A stretch of 64,000 nt of DNA from contig NC_037266.1 in NCBI RefSeq assembly GCF_000002425.4, forward strand, positions 4,411,350-4,475,349, written 5' to 3'. A program made the position numbers and the translations under genes. The notes under the pieces are model-generated. The model had not been told where the DNA came from. It saw nothing but the letters and a program-made list of their open reading frames with translations, and searched no databases. Shown here one piece after another: positions 1 through 12,780 of this stretch. The first letter of the stretch is position 1. Each line of letters begins with the position of its first letter. The stretch is from Physcomitrium patens (Eukaryota; Streptophyta; Bryopsida; Funariales; Funariaceae).

Positions 1-3000
1 TTAGTAAAAAAAATATCTATAGAGTAGAAAAATATATCATATTATTATAAGTAAATTCTACCAATGTCAAAAGAATTATTCAATTATCTTATTTTTAGTT
101 GATGGTACACCTCCAATATTACTCCAAAACTTGATTCACTTGCTTTATTTGTCTATAAGTTCAAAGATAGAAAAACAAAGATATTTTTATACCTACTTTT
201 AATAAATATTACATGATTATATGTTGAACAAGATATAATTTTAACAAACTTTGTACAAGATATCTTTGACAAGTTTGAGATATTCTTTAAGATCTACTTT
301 TATCAAGATATTATTGAAGATATGCTTTTATCAAGATATTATTGAAGATATACTTTAATCAAGATATTATTTAAGATATAATTTTATCAAGATATTATTT
401 AAGATATATTTTTATTAAGATATTTTTCAAGATTTACTTTTAACAAATTTTATGTAAACATATAACATTTTTATGATCTTGAAAAAATATTATATGATTG
501 CACAAAGTTTTTTAATGCCTTTCATATTTGAAGCTATTAAAATTTTCTAGATATTAATTCAAAATTCTTGTTGTATCCAAAATTTTTAATTGCTAGGAGG
601 TTATGACAAACTTAAATAATACGTAATTATATTTTATTTTTTAGAATATTTAATTAATTCTTAAAATAGAATATATTATTTTTAAACTTGAACTTGAAAG
701 TATCATAAGACTTAAAAAAATTATTCTTTATATCATGAATTAGAGAAATAAAGAACATACTTTATCAAATTTGCTTAAAAAAAGTTGAATCAATAATAAA
801 TGTTGATTTTATTACTCAAAGATGAAAATACTTTAGCTTTAAGAGAATCATTATTTTTTTTATCAAAAGCTATATCTCTTTCTGTTACTATAAGATAAAC
901 ATCTAAAAAGAATATTTGATAAACTTTATTTTTTTTTTTATTTATTTATTTTTTTTTTATATCAATAAGTGATTTTCAAATCAAATCTTGATAAAGATAC
1001 TCCAACATGCTTAATAATGATTCAAAATACATGCTTGCATGAAATATTTAAGGTTCTTATGATTTATATATATATAATGATTTGATTTAAAGCAACTTCT
1101 AGATAATGATGTTATTCTCAAAATAATTCCATGATTGCAAGAAGCTCTTTGTTATGGAGCTTGTAGTTGATCTTACTTGCTAAAATTTTTTAGGATAAAA
1201 AGCTATTATATAGAAATTATCATTTATTTATATTTATAATAATATCACTTTTTAAGCAAAGTCTAAGGCATCTATTTCTATAAAGAATGCCTTAAAAAAG
1301 TCAATACAATATAAAATGGATACAAAAATAAAGTTTATTTTTAAAACTTCAAAAGATGTTTTAGCTTCTTTACTCTACTTAAGTTTGTCTTTATATATAA
1401 GATGTATAAAAAGAGTTCCAATTTATAAATTTTTTTTTATAGAGATTCAATAATAATTGATAAATTTCAAAAAATATTGAATATCTCTTATTATTTTTGG
1501 AATCTTTTAATCTATGATAGTCTAAACTTTTTTAGGATCCATCATCAGACCATTATTTGAAATGATATATCTTAAGAAGTCAACTTAAAAAATATAAAAT
1601 AAACACTTTTTTATCTTGACATATAGCAATGTATCTTTAAGTTTTTGTAATACATGAAAAATATGAAGCTCATGCTCTTCTATATTCTTAGAGTAGATTA
1701 AAATTTTGTCTAGATAATAGATGGCAAAATCATCAAGAAAATCTCTCAAAAGAAATCATTCACTAGATATTAAAAAATAATTGGTGCATCCGTGAGTCCA
1801 AAAGATATGACATTATATTTGAAATGCTCATATCTAATTCAAAATATAGTCTTTTATTTATCTCCATCTTAAATGTATACTAAGTTATATGATCTTTGTA
1901 GATTTATTTTTGTATAGATCTTTTTTTTGATTGAATTGATCAAAATGTCTTGAAATCAAAGTTAAAGGATATCTCTTTTTGATCGTGATCTTGTTGAATC
2001 CTTAATAGTCCATATACATTTGCAATGTTTTTTTCTTTCTTTATAAATATGACAAAAGTACTTGCTAAAGATTTAGAATAGCATATGGAGTTTTTAGCTA
2101 GGTTTTTGTCAATGTATTCTTTGAGTGTAGCCAATTTATTTTGCAATAAGCTATAAATTGGTCCAAATAGTAGTTGAGCTTCTTCTCAAACATCAATTAA
2201 ATAATCATACTAACAATGCTTCAAAAAAAATATTTATATTCTTTTTTTTAATACATCTTAATAATCTTAGTATTCATTTAGAATGTTAGTTGTGATTTTT
2301 CCACTATCAAAAATAGTTGTGGCATATATAACAAAAGATAACTCTTCTTTTGTAGCAAATATGAAAGCTCTTGCAACTACCAATATGGATTTGATTATAT
2401 TGGACTTATGGATTTCTACTTGATTAACAAAATCTTGGATTAAACTATGAAAAAAAATCAAGGTTATGAAAAATCTAATATATTTAAGAATTATATTTTT
2501 TGAGCCATAATAATCCTAAAATAATTAGGTTGAAAGGAGATATAATTACATTAAATATTATTAAGCTATTATAACTATTAATTATTATAACTAAAATAAA
2601 TATTATAATTTTATATGTAACATCTCTAAAAGATAAAAAATAACCATTTATTATTTCTACATGCATGGATTTGATTTCCTTAACTAAAGATATTTCTTAT
2701 TTTTTTACAAAATCTTTGTCTATAAAATAAGTTGAGGCCTTTGAATCTAATAAAGTAAAGACTTTGTGATTTATTGGTTCCAAACAAACTTCTATTATAA
2801 AATAAGGTGTGGGAACTAAAGAGAAAATAGAACCTTCACTAGACGTCATACAAGATTTTAGCCGCATGGTTCTTATTGTAGCTAAAGACTATGTATTGGT
2901 TTTTCAATACATAGTCTTCTTTGATAACCATGCTCTTTATTTTGTAGATGTTTTACTTATTTGAAAAATATTAGGAAATGTGCTTAGGTTTTCTACAATA

Positions 3001-3560
3001 TAAGCACAAATCTTCTTAATAGTCTCAACTATCTTTTTACTTAGTAAGCAGTTTAAAATATACTGTGTCAATTTGCATATATTTCAATCTTAATGAATAA
3101 GCTTGTGTTAACTTAAAATCTATTGCTATAACTTTACTTCTATAATTTCAATCAAATCTTTATTTTTTCATATATTAAAAAAATCAATTGTTAGATGTAA
3201 TGGCTTGAGTAATAAATTTCTCTAATAAGTCTATTCTTAGCATAATCAATAATAAATCTTTAATGTTATCTTTTAATCCATACTAAAATTCATTAATAAG
3301 AGCCTTGTCATTTCAATCTATGTTGCAAGCAAGGTTTTGGAATTTAGCAATATATATAGAAGCTAAACATGATCCTTGTCATAAAAATATGAGTTTGGTT
3401 TTTGCTATCTTTTTTTAATTATTTTTTCTAAAAGTGGTTGTAAATACTTTTAAGAATGAATTCAGATCATAAAAAGATGTGAATCTTTTTCTATCAATGT
3501 TGCATGCTAAAAGAAAATATTTTCAAAGAAATATGGAGCTATAAATATAACTTGAAAAAA
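1..3560 (-). mobile_element. Ty3/gypsy chromovirus fossil, copy A (cut by window start)
   Basis: Read on the minus strand, this stretch runs in the order gag, protease, reverse transcriptase, RNase H, integrase. RT/RNase H-like sequence lies at about 1,260-2,160, the integrase zinc-finger part near 480-530, and gag-like sequence near 2,930-3,560. It aligns by eye with copy B at 20,095-28,235 over most of its length, for example 1,880-2,160 against 25,430-25,720. The copy is very A+T rich, broken in many places and evidently old. Its 3' end lies outside the window. It has no insertion where copy B carries the 23,256-25,335 repeat. Confidence 0.75.
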
Positions 3561-4174
3561 TCTTTCATATCACATGATATGGCATTGGGTACCAAATCCT
3601 ATCAAATGTATGTAATTTACTTTAATTAACAATTTTTATCAATTGATAGTTTTTTTATTAGTTAATATTATTCATATCAATTAAGATTTTCATATTTAAG
3701 TGGAGAAAAATCTTTGTCTTGATATTCTTATCAAGTCAAGACTTGTGAATGATTTTGAAAGTAAAAAAATTTATTGTAAGGATTTGCTAAGCTATGATGT
3801 TTTAGCCATTTTAGTAAAGTTAGAGGATTTTTCTTATTTTTACACTTGTACTCTTGAATTTTTGTTTTGTAATGTAAGAGATAGCTTGAATTAATTTGAT
3901 GTAGATTTCTAATCTTTTATTTGACAAGAATCTCTTTTTTTCTTCAATTTATAATATAGTAAGTTAGAATGAAGTAAATAAATAAATAAATAAATAAATT
4001 ATAATTTAGGTATTATTTTTATTACTAAATTTGGAGCATTACTAGGTACCAAAATCAACTAAGCTATTAGTATGGTATTATATTAGAAGACATCATATTA
4101 GTAGAGTGGGACACTATAAACTAGATACTAGATCCAGTAATATTGCATTAAAATACATTCCAATATAAGAACGG
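3561..4174. other. A+T-rich interval with a (TAAA)n microsatellite
   Basis: No gene or element part could be recognised here. A short TAAA repeat occupies about 3,975-4,000. The stretch lies between the recognisable part of chromovirus copy A and the first LTR-like repeat. Confidence 0.4.
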
Positions 4175-5761
4175 TGTTGTGATGTAATACAACTAATAGG
4201 TAAAAAAGGTGAAGAAATTATTATATTATAAAAGATATTACTTCAAATATTATAGAAAATTATCTTAGAAAATAAACAATAGTCCAAAAGAAATAAAATT
4301 AAAGGTGTAAATGCTATCTTTTGCACAGCAAGCTTCTACTTACTTTGTAAGGCCATAAATAAGGCAAAAAAAGTAGATTAGATTAATAAAGGATATGAGC
4401 ATATATAAAAAGACGTCAAGAGTTGATTTTAATAAAAACTAATTCAAAAAGATAAAATTTGATATCCAAAGAGGACTGGTTATTAACCTAGGTTGAAATC
4501 AAATCCTAAGGCACAAGACTAGGCACCTACAATAACTTTGGATTTTTTTTGCAAATCAAAGATTCGAATTTGAACGCAAAATTAATAAGGTTTTTTTGAA
4601 CATTAATTTCAAGTGATTTATTTGTATAATGACTTAGTAACAGCCTTGTAAAGTCACAATTATTTTGAATGACTTTAGAATTTGTGAAAAAAAAAAAGAT
4701 ATTATATTTTGAAATTTTTTGTAAGATTGGTAGCAAATCTATAGTTCAAATTTTGATAACTCATGATAATAGTTGCCTAAATTATATGATATAAGTTTGA
4801 GCTTGATTAGGTGATTGAATTGAAGCTTATTGAACTTTTTAAAAATTGGACTTTGAGAGGCAGTTAGGATTTCTAAGATTTTCATCAATCTACTTGTTGG
4901 ATTAGAGTGAAATTTATGTGTGAGAGTAATAGACTTGATTTACTATACATATTTGAATTTTGAAAAAAATCAAATATTATGAGAAGGAAATATTGGCACT
5001 AAAACACCATCATCAAGATTGAAGAAGGAAGCTGGCCTACACCCAAGTGGATTTTGATATTTTTCTTCTATTTAGTAAGTTTGATTCTATTAAAATTTTG
5101 TATGCTTATTGCTATAAAAACTTAGTTTTTGAGGAGTATATAAAATTTTAAGCAAGAAAAATAATTTAATCAATAAATATTGAGGTTCTAAACTGTGCTA
5201 AGATTAGGTTGAGTTGGTTAGGTTTTGATAAGGATTTGGTTTAGGATTAGGATTAAATTAGGATTGAGGATTTTGTTAGAATTTGGTAAAGATTTATGAT
5301 TAGACTAAGGTTTAGGATTTGATTTAAGATTTAAAATTTAAGATTTGATTTAGGATTTAGGATTTACTTAGGATTTAGGATTTACCAAGGACTTTGGATT
5401 TAGAATTTGCTTAAGATTTAGGATTTGGCCTAGGATTTGATTGAAGTCCATTAGGATTTCAACTAGGATTAAATTAAGACTTAGTTGAGATTAATTTATG
5501 ATATACTTGTGATTATTCTAATATTTCTTTAGGATTTTGTAATAATTCTTTTAAGATTTATTGTAGATTTTTTATTGTTTCTTTTGTAATTTCTTAAAGG
5601 TTTTTTTTGAATTTAATTAAAGTTTATTTAGTATTTTTAAGGTTTAATTAGAGTTATTTAATGTGCTATTGAAATTAGAATTTTATTGTTGCAATTTTTA
5701 TTCTACCTTCCACAGTGAAGTATCCAATGTATTCTCAAGTAAGACTTCATCTAATCTAAAA
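4175..5761 (-). repeat. LTR-like repeat with telomere-like array, copy 1
   Basis: The reverse complement of this segment matches 6,122-7,909 along its length, including both ends and unique landmarks such as the segment around 4,500-4,560 against 7,556-7,610. It contains a degenerate TTTAGGAT array at about 5,221-5,470. The plus-strand left end (TGTTGTGATGTAAT) corresponds to the right end of copy 2. Likely a solo LTR or related terminal repeat, decayed and old. No clear flanking duplication was seen. Confidence 0.65.
5221..5470. repeat. Degenerate telomere-like (TTTAGGAT) array in copy 1
   Basis: Many TTAGGATTT-type words are spaced 7-14 bases apart. They resemble the plant telomere repeat TTTAGGG but are diverged and irregular. 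The array is internal to the LTR-like repeat, so it is not evidence of a chromosome end. Confidence 0.6.
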
Positions 5762-6121
5762 GCGGGATACTGGTTCAATGTATTAGAATATTTAAAGATA
5801 TATTATTGCATTAGTTGTAATGTGTAGTATACAAGTTGTAAGGTAAAGCTCCAAGATAGTAAAGATAGTATTGGAATTGTGAGGCAATGAAGATATTAGA
5901 GTCTAGGTTAGAGGCTTATTCTAGAACACAAGGGAAAAGTTTTGATTTATTTCATTTTGTGGAGTTTTTTGCAAGACTTTTTTTAATCAAAATAAGGCAT
6001 TGTATTATGGTTGTTGGTGTTAAGAGTGACATTGGAGTTATTTAGCAAGGCAATTCATACAAGATAGTATAGCATAAGGATTTGATATAAATTACAAAAA
6101 AATAACAAAAATTCATAACAA
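5762..6121. other. 360-base spacer between inverted repeat arms
   Basis: A unique-looking A+T-rich spacer lies between the two head-to-head LTR-like repeats. No reading frame or known motif could be supported. Confidence 0.4.
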
Positions 6122-7909
6122 TGTCATATTACGTGAAGTCTACCTTAAAAGTGCACCAAGCACTTCGTTGTGGAAGATAGAATAGAAATTATAATAAAAA
6201 AATCTTAATTCTAATAGAATATTAAATAAATTCTAATTAGATCTTAATAATACTAAACGAGCTTTAATCGAATTCAAAAGAAACCTTTAAGAAATTACAA
6301 TAGAAACCTTTAAGAAATTATAAAAGAAACAATAAGAAATCTTAAAGGAATTGAAAGAAAATCCACAATAAAACTTAAAAGAATCCTTAAGAAGCCCTAA
6401 AAATATTAGAATAATAAAAAAATATATCTTTAATAAATCTCAATTAAGTTCTAATTTAACCCTTATTAAAATTCTAATAGACTTCAATTAAATCCTAAAA
6501 AAATCCTAAATCCTAAATTAAACCATAAATCAAATTCTAGAAAAAATTTAAATTCTAAACCAAATCCTAAATCAAACCCTAGAAAAATCCTAAATCTTAA
6601 AAAAATCTCTAAATCAAATCTTAAAAAAATTCTAAATCCTAAACCAAGTTCTAAATCAAATCCTAAATAAGTTCTAAACTCTAAATCAAATCCTAGATCA
6701 AATCTTAGACTCTAAACCAAACTCTAAATCAAACACTAGAAAAATCCTAAATTCTAAAATAAATCCTAAATCAAACCCTAAAAAAATTCTAAAACCTAAA
6801 TCAAATCCTAAATCAAATCTTAAACCTTAAATCAAATCCTAAATCAAACCTTAATTCCTTTCAATTTAATCTTAACATACTTTAGAACCTCAATATCTAT
6901 CAATTGAACTATTTTTCTTACTTAAAAATTTACAAACCTTTCAACAACTAAGTTGGCATCAAGCATACAAAATTTGAAGATAATTTCACATCCAAATAGA
7001 AGAAAAATCCTAAAATTTGTTCGGATGTTGGCTGGCCTCCTACTCCAATCTGAATGTTAAATTTTCAGTGCCATTACCTCCTTATTAAACCATTTAATTG
7101 TCTTCAAATTTCACATATGTGTAGAAAATTAAGTCTTTTACTCTCAAATACAAATTTTACGTCAATCCAACTAGTAGATTACTAAAGATCTTAGAAATCC
7201 TAACTGCCTTTCAAAGTCCAATTTTTGAGACCTCAACCTTCTTGAAATTCAATAACCTTCAATTCAATCCTTTGATCAAGTTTAAACTTACAACATATAC
7301 TTCAAACAACTATTTACATAAGTATCCAAACTTTTATATTGTAGATCTATTATCAACTCATGAAATTTTCTAAAATATAATATCTTTTTTATTTTATAAA
7401 TTCTAGAGTCATTCAAAACAACTATGGCTATGCAAAGTTCTTTCAAAGTCATTATGTACTCAATTCCCTCAAAATCAATGCTTAAAGAAACCTTATCAAG
7501 TTTTCTTTCAAATCTCACTCTCCAATTTATCAAAGAACCTCTGACTTACCATTTGTGCTTGGTTTTGTGCCTTGGAATTTGATTTTGGCCTAAGTTGATA
7601 ACCGGTTCTCTTTCGATATCAAATTTTATCCTTTTGAGTTAATTTTTATTTTAACCAACTCCTAACTTCTTCCTTCATATGTTCATATTCTTTATTTTTC
7701 TAATCTATCTTGTTTTGCCTTATTTATGACTTTTCAAAGTAAGTAGAAGCTTACTTTATAAAAAAGTAGCATTTAAACCTTTAGTTCTACTTTCTTTTGG
7801 AGTATTGTCTATTTTCTAAGATAATTTGCTATAAAATTTGAAGTAAGATCTTTTATAATATAATAGATTCTTCATCCCTTTTACCTATTAGTCATATTAC
7901 ATCATGACA
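6122..7909 (+). repeat. LTR-like repeat (probable solo LTR), copy 2
   Basis: The segment starts TGTCAT and ends ATGACA, a perfect 6-base terminal inverted repeat of the TG...CA kind that LTRs show. It is flanked on both sides by the same 7 bases, ATAACAA (6,115-6,121 and 7,910-7,916), as expected of a target-site duplication. Gypsy and copia elements more often make 5 bases, so the 7 is slightly unusual. Inside is a CCTAAAT-like array at about 6,485-6,860. No primer-binding site or coding part follows, so a solo LTR is the simplest reading. Confidence 0.65.
6485..6860. repeat. Degenerate telomere-like (CCTAAAT) array in copy 2
   Basis: The stretch is dominated by words such as AAATCCTAAATC and CAAATCCTAAA. 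It is the same kind of array as at 5,221-5,470 in opposite orientation, and longer. Confidence 0.6.
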
Positions 7910-7970
7910 ATAACAAATAGTGGTAGACGATGACATGCAATGTTTGCTAATGACTCAAAGTATCAATCTA

Positions 7971-8128
7971 CAATCATAAAACCACAGTAATAGGGCACCA
8001 TGGTCAAGGACTCACCATAATTATACAACTATAGTGATTAGGCACTACAATCAAAGGTTCTTTGTGATCATAGGACTACAATAATAAGGTCCATAGTTAT
8101 AAATACAGTGCACAATTATAAGGCATTT
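7971..8128. repeat. Diverged minisatellite, about 47-base unit
   Basis: Three full units (about 7,971-8,019, 8,020-8,066, 8,067-8,113) and a partial fourth share the pattern ATCATA..AC.A.A.TAATAGG.. followed by CA..GT-rich text. The units are well diverged, so the array is old. It lies just outside the 3' flanking duplication of the LTR-like repeat. Confidence 0.5.
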
Positions 8129-9146
8129 AAAAAAATACATTGTCTAAAATTCTTAATTGTCAAGTTTGGAAGGTCATTTCAAATGTATATGGAGTCCAAA
8201 TTTTATTATTTTTTAATAAATTTTATATAGAAAAGATCCAAGGAATTCATAAGTATATTCAATTTTTAGAGTGTAGGCCATTTAGAACATTAAAGTGACA
8301 TTTATTAAATATCAATTATATTTTAATTAAATTTTTTTATTTTTTTTCTTTTCCACATTTTATTTTATTGCAATTGCCTTTTATTATTATATTTTTTTCA
8401 ATTTGTGACCATCAATCATACATAAATGCTAGTTTCTTTGATTAACTTTGATTTTTATTTATGTATTATTGGAGATGAGGATTTAATGTGGATTTTTAAA
8501 TTTTATTTTTGATACTTCTTCCTATTTATAAATATTTTTTTTGGAGGTTTTTTATAGTTATCTCATTTTTTATTTATATTAGTTTGTATTAATAGGTATA
8601 TTATAGTAATAAATATATCATCAATTTTATAGTTAGCAAGATCTTTTTGTTTGTGGGTATATTGGACTTGTGGTGATCTACAGGTGATTGTCAATGAATT
8701 GCAAAGCTTGGTGGTTTTATAATTGTAAGTTGTCTTTTTAGCCTTTAAATAGTTTTAAGTATCCAATTAGTCACTTATGGTACATACTATAAATAAATAT
8801 TATTAATTTTCTTCACCATACTACTTAAATAGTGACTATATCGAAGACTTTGACTTAGAAGTAGCTACTAATGAAGCTTTTTATCCTATTTCAGTATTGG
8901 ATGTTTCTTGGAGGCTTTCGATCTTGAGGATAGATACATTTTATAAGATAGAAGATAATTCTTATAATATAGTAAGGAATAGATTTTTAAGAAGAATTGA
9001 AGATATTTTTTTTGTCAGATTAGAATCTGAAATTTTAAACATGGATGAAGGAAAAGCATCAAAGGTCTCATACTTTCAATGAGTAGTATGCCTTTGAGCT
9101 CTTACTACAATACTTGGAATAGGAGGCACTTCAAACCTATGGAAAA
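8129..9146 (+). other. Leader or terminal part of the plus-strand gypsy fossil
   Basis: An A+T-rich stretch precedes gag. Its position suggests LTR or 5' leader of the element that follows, but no matching copy of it was found 3' of pol in this window, so the assignment is weak. Confidence 0.3.
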
Positions 9147-12100
9147 TTGAATGAGAAATACTTACTTGAGTTACGTGAAATGGAGTGTTATTGGGAGGCA
9201 CATATAGAGCTTATTTCAGCTCTTAAAGAGGATGTTATTTCAAGCTTCATGCTTATGGTGAAAGAAGAAGATCCAATCCAAAAAGAAGTTGATAAATCTT
9301 CAAAAGATCTGAAAGGAAAAATACTAGTTACTTCTTTAACTAATACTCCAACTACTTTGTTTTGTATGGCTCAAGCTGTAAAGATAGCATTATTTACAAT
9401 AAAAGAATGACAATCATTTGAACTTCTCCAAATGTTTAGTAAACACTTAAAAGATAAGCACAGAGGTTTTAGGTTTGATCAAATGCAATGCATTTAAGAC
9501 TTCTATTATGACAAAAAAAATACTCCATATATCATATATACTTATTTGGCTTGATTTGTAGTAGAGTCAAGAAGTGTATTTATTGAGAGCCAATTTTTTA
9601 AGATTTTTTTAATCTAAGATTAACAAGAGACTTTTGAATTTAGCTACATCAAGAATTATTTTCAACTATAATGGTAGGGCAATATTTGCACAAGCATTTA
9701 TTGAAGTTGAAAAATATGATAAGGTACTTTGTCAACATGATTCTAATCATATGATAGTTTAGATGACAAATATGTCTAAACTCCAAAAGATGGCAACTGC
9801 GACAAGTAGCTTAGCAAAAACTCAATTTGAAAAGACTATGTGTTGTTGGAGGTGTGGTGAATCTTATTACACTAAGAATGATTCCAATTTTTCTAAATAG
9901 AAAAAAACCAAATACATGAAGGAATCTAAATCAAAAGATGATATAGTTAAAATAAGAGATAAATCTAAAAAAAATAATTGAAGTATATTCATTGTAATAA
10001 GCTTGACTACAATGAAGATAATTGCTTCATATTACATCTCTACAAACGACCTACTTTGAATAAAAAAAAGGCCTCAGAAGCTAAAATTATTGAGTTAGAA
10101 AAGAGATTTAATAGTACAGCCTTATTAAATCAAGTTACTAGATCTTATATAACTTTTAGAAATAGAATAAGTTTTTTCTCCCCAAAAAATTATATGCTAA
10201 GGCATTGAAAGAAATAGTGGTTGGAGTTGCTACATGTGCTCAAACAATAGCTAAGAATATAGTACCTATAACAAATGAAGTACTAGAACCTTTGTCTGGC
10301 TATTCAAGCAATCATTGAAATCCTAATATTTATATACGACTATCTATATTATTTGGCCTTGAAAATATTAATTGTGTAATAAATCCTTTTATTTCAATTT
10401 CAATACAAGATGAAGATACCAATATTAAAAACATAGTACATACTTTGATTTATAAAGTATTGAATATATCTATATTTCTAGTATTGACTTCTTGGCTTCA
10501 AAATTTAAACCAATAGGGATCTTTTAATTGGTTGATAAAATATTAGAACGTAAAGTGCCTACATCATTATTAGATAGACTCAAGCAATAACAAAGCCTTT
10601 AACACAAGAGAATTTGGATAAGTTACAAGCCAAACTTGCAACTAAAGTTATTTCTATATTTGATGAAGATCATTTCAAGGCAATAAACATTATTCCTTCA
10701 AGTGGAGTACCATTGGCTATAGAAGTAGCATTTTTATTTGATATTATAGCTAAATTTAGTTAAAAATATCAAAATTTATGCCCAAAAATTATACAATTAA
10801 TTAATAATAATAATGTATTGGTTGTTAGCCATACTAGTAGAAATACTATTCATATTATATCTTTACACATTATGTTTAATTCTAAGGCTTAACTAATTAT
10901 GATTGATAAGTAGCTTGCTTAAAAATTATGACTTATGTCTATAAACTTAGAATCTTATTCATTCACCACTATTACTTCTATAATGGGCACAAAGCAAGGT
11001 ATTGGCTATACCAAACAATCTTTGCAATTAATATTTTATATTAGAATTACTCTATTTTATTTACACTTATCTCTAAAGTATGTAGTGACTAGTGCTACTA
11101 GTTGTGATATTTTAGTGGATCATTAAATATTTATCTATTTGATTTTGGCTTAAATAATCAGATTACAGAAGCATAGATTCGACCAAGATGTTCTATTCAT
11201 GATAGAAAAAAAGAATTTATTTCAGTTATATTTGTAATAATTACTATATTTATGTCAACAAAAACCTTATTTGATTATAATACATTAGCATTTGATTTGT
11301 CTTATAGAGTGGTTCTATTAGAAGAAATATTAGTATTTATGTTCCATTTTATAAGACCAAGTAATCCACCTTCTTTAGAAATTCATATAAAACAATAGAA
11401 GCATCTATCTCCTTCCTAGAAAATATGTGCAAAACTCTTTTGTGAATGTAAAGAGATTTTATATTCATTAGATATATTAAAGATTCTAAAATATTTTTTA
11501 TTATTTACCTTTGTTCAATCTATTCAATCCCATCCACCAAAAAAGAGTATTATCCTTTTGGAATTCTTTGCAAGTATTGATATAGGTTTGGTAGTGATAT
11601 TGGAGGCTAGACTTATTAATCAATGGTACATCTATGTGGATATTAAAACTACATTTAATCAAGCAGTCCAATTTCATCTCCAAAGATTGTTGGTTATATA
11701 TCTCAAATAATTAAAACCTCTTACCATTTGAGGTTGTTTTAGCCAACTTCCTTGATATATCACTTTTATTAATAATAAAGATTTAAAGAAATTAGGCCAC
11801 ATAAACTTATTGATTGCTAGATGGCATTGTCAAGGTCAAGGATTTAATTTATACAAATATTATAGTAATGAAGCTCCTTATTTGATTAAAAGTGAAGACG
11901 TTGAGAGCATAGGAGTAGTTTCTTCAATAGATTAGCAATTAAAGGCCATATTGGCATATAATGTACTCAATTGGTGAAGAAAGAGACCAAAAAGTTTGAT
12001 AATTGGCCATTGAAATTAAGGCCACATCTTATTAATGTCAAAATACAAAAGATATAAGCTTTTATTTCCTCGTATTGCTATTATTTTGCCATAAATCTTT

Positions 12101-12230
12101 AAAATCTTGAAGATTATAAAGGCAAATATATTCATATCCAATTGCAAGATGGTCACCTAATCTTCCAATGATCTTATCAGCTTAGTATCTTAAAAAAGGT
12201 GGTGTCCAAGTATGAGTATAAATTTCCACC
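9147..12230 (+). mobile_element. Gypsy fossil D, 5' block: gag, protease, methyltransferase-like
   Basis: The gag part starts near 9,147. Two zinc-knuckle-like Cys/His stretches lie at about 9,840-9,890 (CCWRCGE) and 9,985-10,050 (IHCNKL). A protease-like part lies near 10,850-11,130. Two stretches at 11,531-11,933 resemble a C5 cytosine methyltransferase (listed separately). The matching pol block in the same orientation begins at 15,656, with other repeat material in between. The element is broken in many places and old. Confidence 0.65.
11531..11933 (+). other. C5 cytosine DNA methyltransferase-like domain in gypsy fossil D
   Basis: Within 11,531-11,707 the text IILLEFFASIDIGL followed by YIYVD fits motif I, the S-adenosylmethionine-binding region of C5 methyltransferases (consensus like LELFAGIGTG...VD). 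Within 11,755-11,933 the text LLIARWHCQGQGF fits motif IV, around the catalytic PCQ consensus. Order and spacing agree with the family, and both lie between protease-like and RT-like sequence of one element. LTR retrotransposons with such a domain are known to me from some dinoflagellates and charophyte algae. The call rests on motif reading alone. The domain is fossil and not expected to act. Confidence 0.6.
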
Positions 12231-12560
12231 CATCAACCCAAATTACAAGATGGCCTCAATTAAGAGTTTCTTATAATGGGTGGTGTGAAGTGGAAGTAAC
12301 AAACAATAAGAACTAAAGAAGAATAATACAAAACAAGCAAAACAGGTACAATCAAGCAATTGTACACTATAAAACAAGTCATAGTTTGTTCACTGGATTC
12401 TCACCCAATAAAAAGTAAAAAATAAAAGTAAAAATTATATTTTTTGAAAGGTAATTTTTATCTTTTCAATGACATAAAAAACATGTAAATCCGAATTACT
12501 ACTAGTAAGTTATGAAGGATTGAAAATAACAAGTAACAAATGGAAAGTGAAAATATTTTA
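12231..12560. other. A+T-rich repeat-derived stretch
   Basis: Low-complexity A-rich text with no recognisable gene or element part. It lies at the border between fossil D and the inserted material. Confidence 0.3.
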
Positions 12561-12564
12561 CCTC

Positions 12565-12780
12565 AAAATAACTTGTTAATAGATCAAGGGTTCGAACCTC
12601 ACCAAGGCTCACATGTAGTGTATATGGGTTTCCTGAAGAGGCCTTGAGGCCTTAGTCTTATCTTCCTACCTACATCCAAGGTGCTACAACCCATATGGGA
12701 CTTATGCACCTCTCTTCTTACAAGGACTATACTAGCTGCTGGTCCTCCTATTTTCTACTAGTAGAATTAATATTTTTGCA
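12565..12780 (+). repeat. Possible tRNA-derived short element (B-box-like)
   Basis: The text GGGTTCGAACCTC at about 12,588-12,600 matches the RNA polymerase III B-box/T-arm consensus GGTTCGANNCC. A convincing A box upstream was not found. The following 170 bases are less A+T rich than the surroundings. It could be a truncated SINE or a chance T-arm match. Confidence 0.25.

Noticed and set aside
3700-3894. Small plus-strand gene beside chromovirus copy A
   Set aside because: An isolated 64-residue frame in A+T-rich repeat DNA, with no homologous counterpart and no promoter signal.
5221-6860. Telomere-like repeats as evidence of a chromosome end or fusion
   Set aside because: The arrays are degenerate, internal to a dispersed repeat, and recur in the same place in all three copies of it.
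8897-9082. Separate small gene before gag of fossil D
   Set aside because: Its position and composition fit the leader or gag start of the element. Nothing suggests an independent gene.
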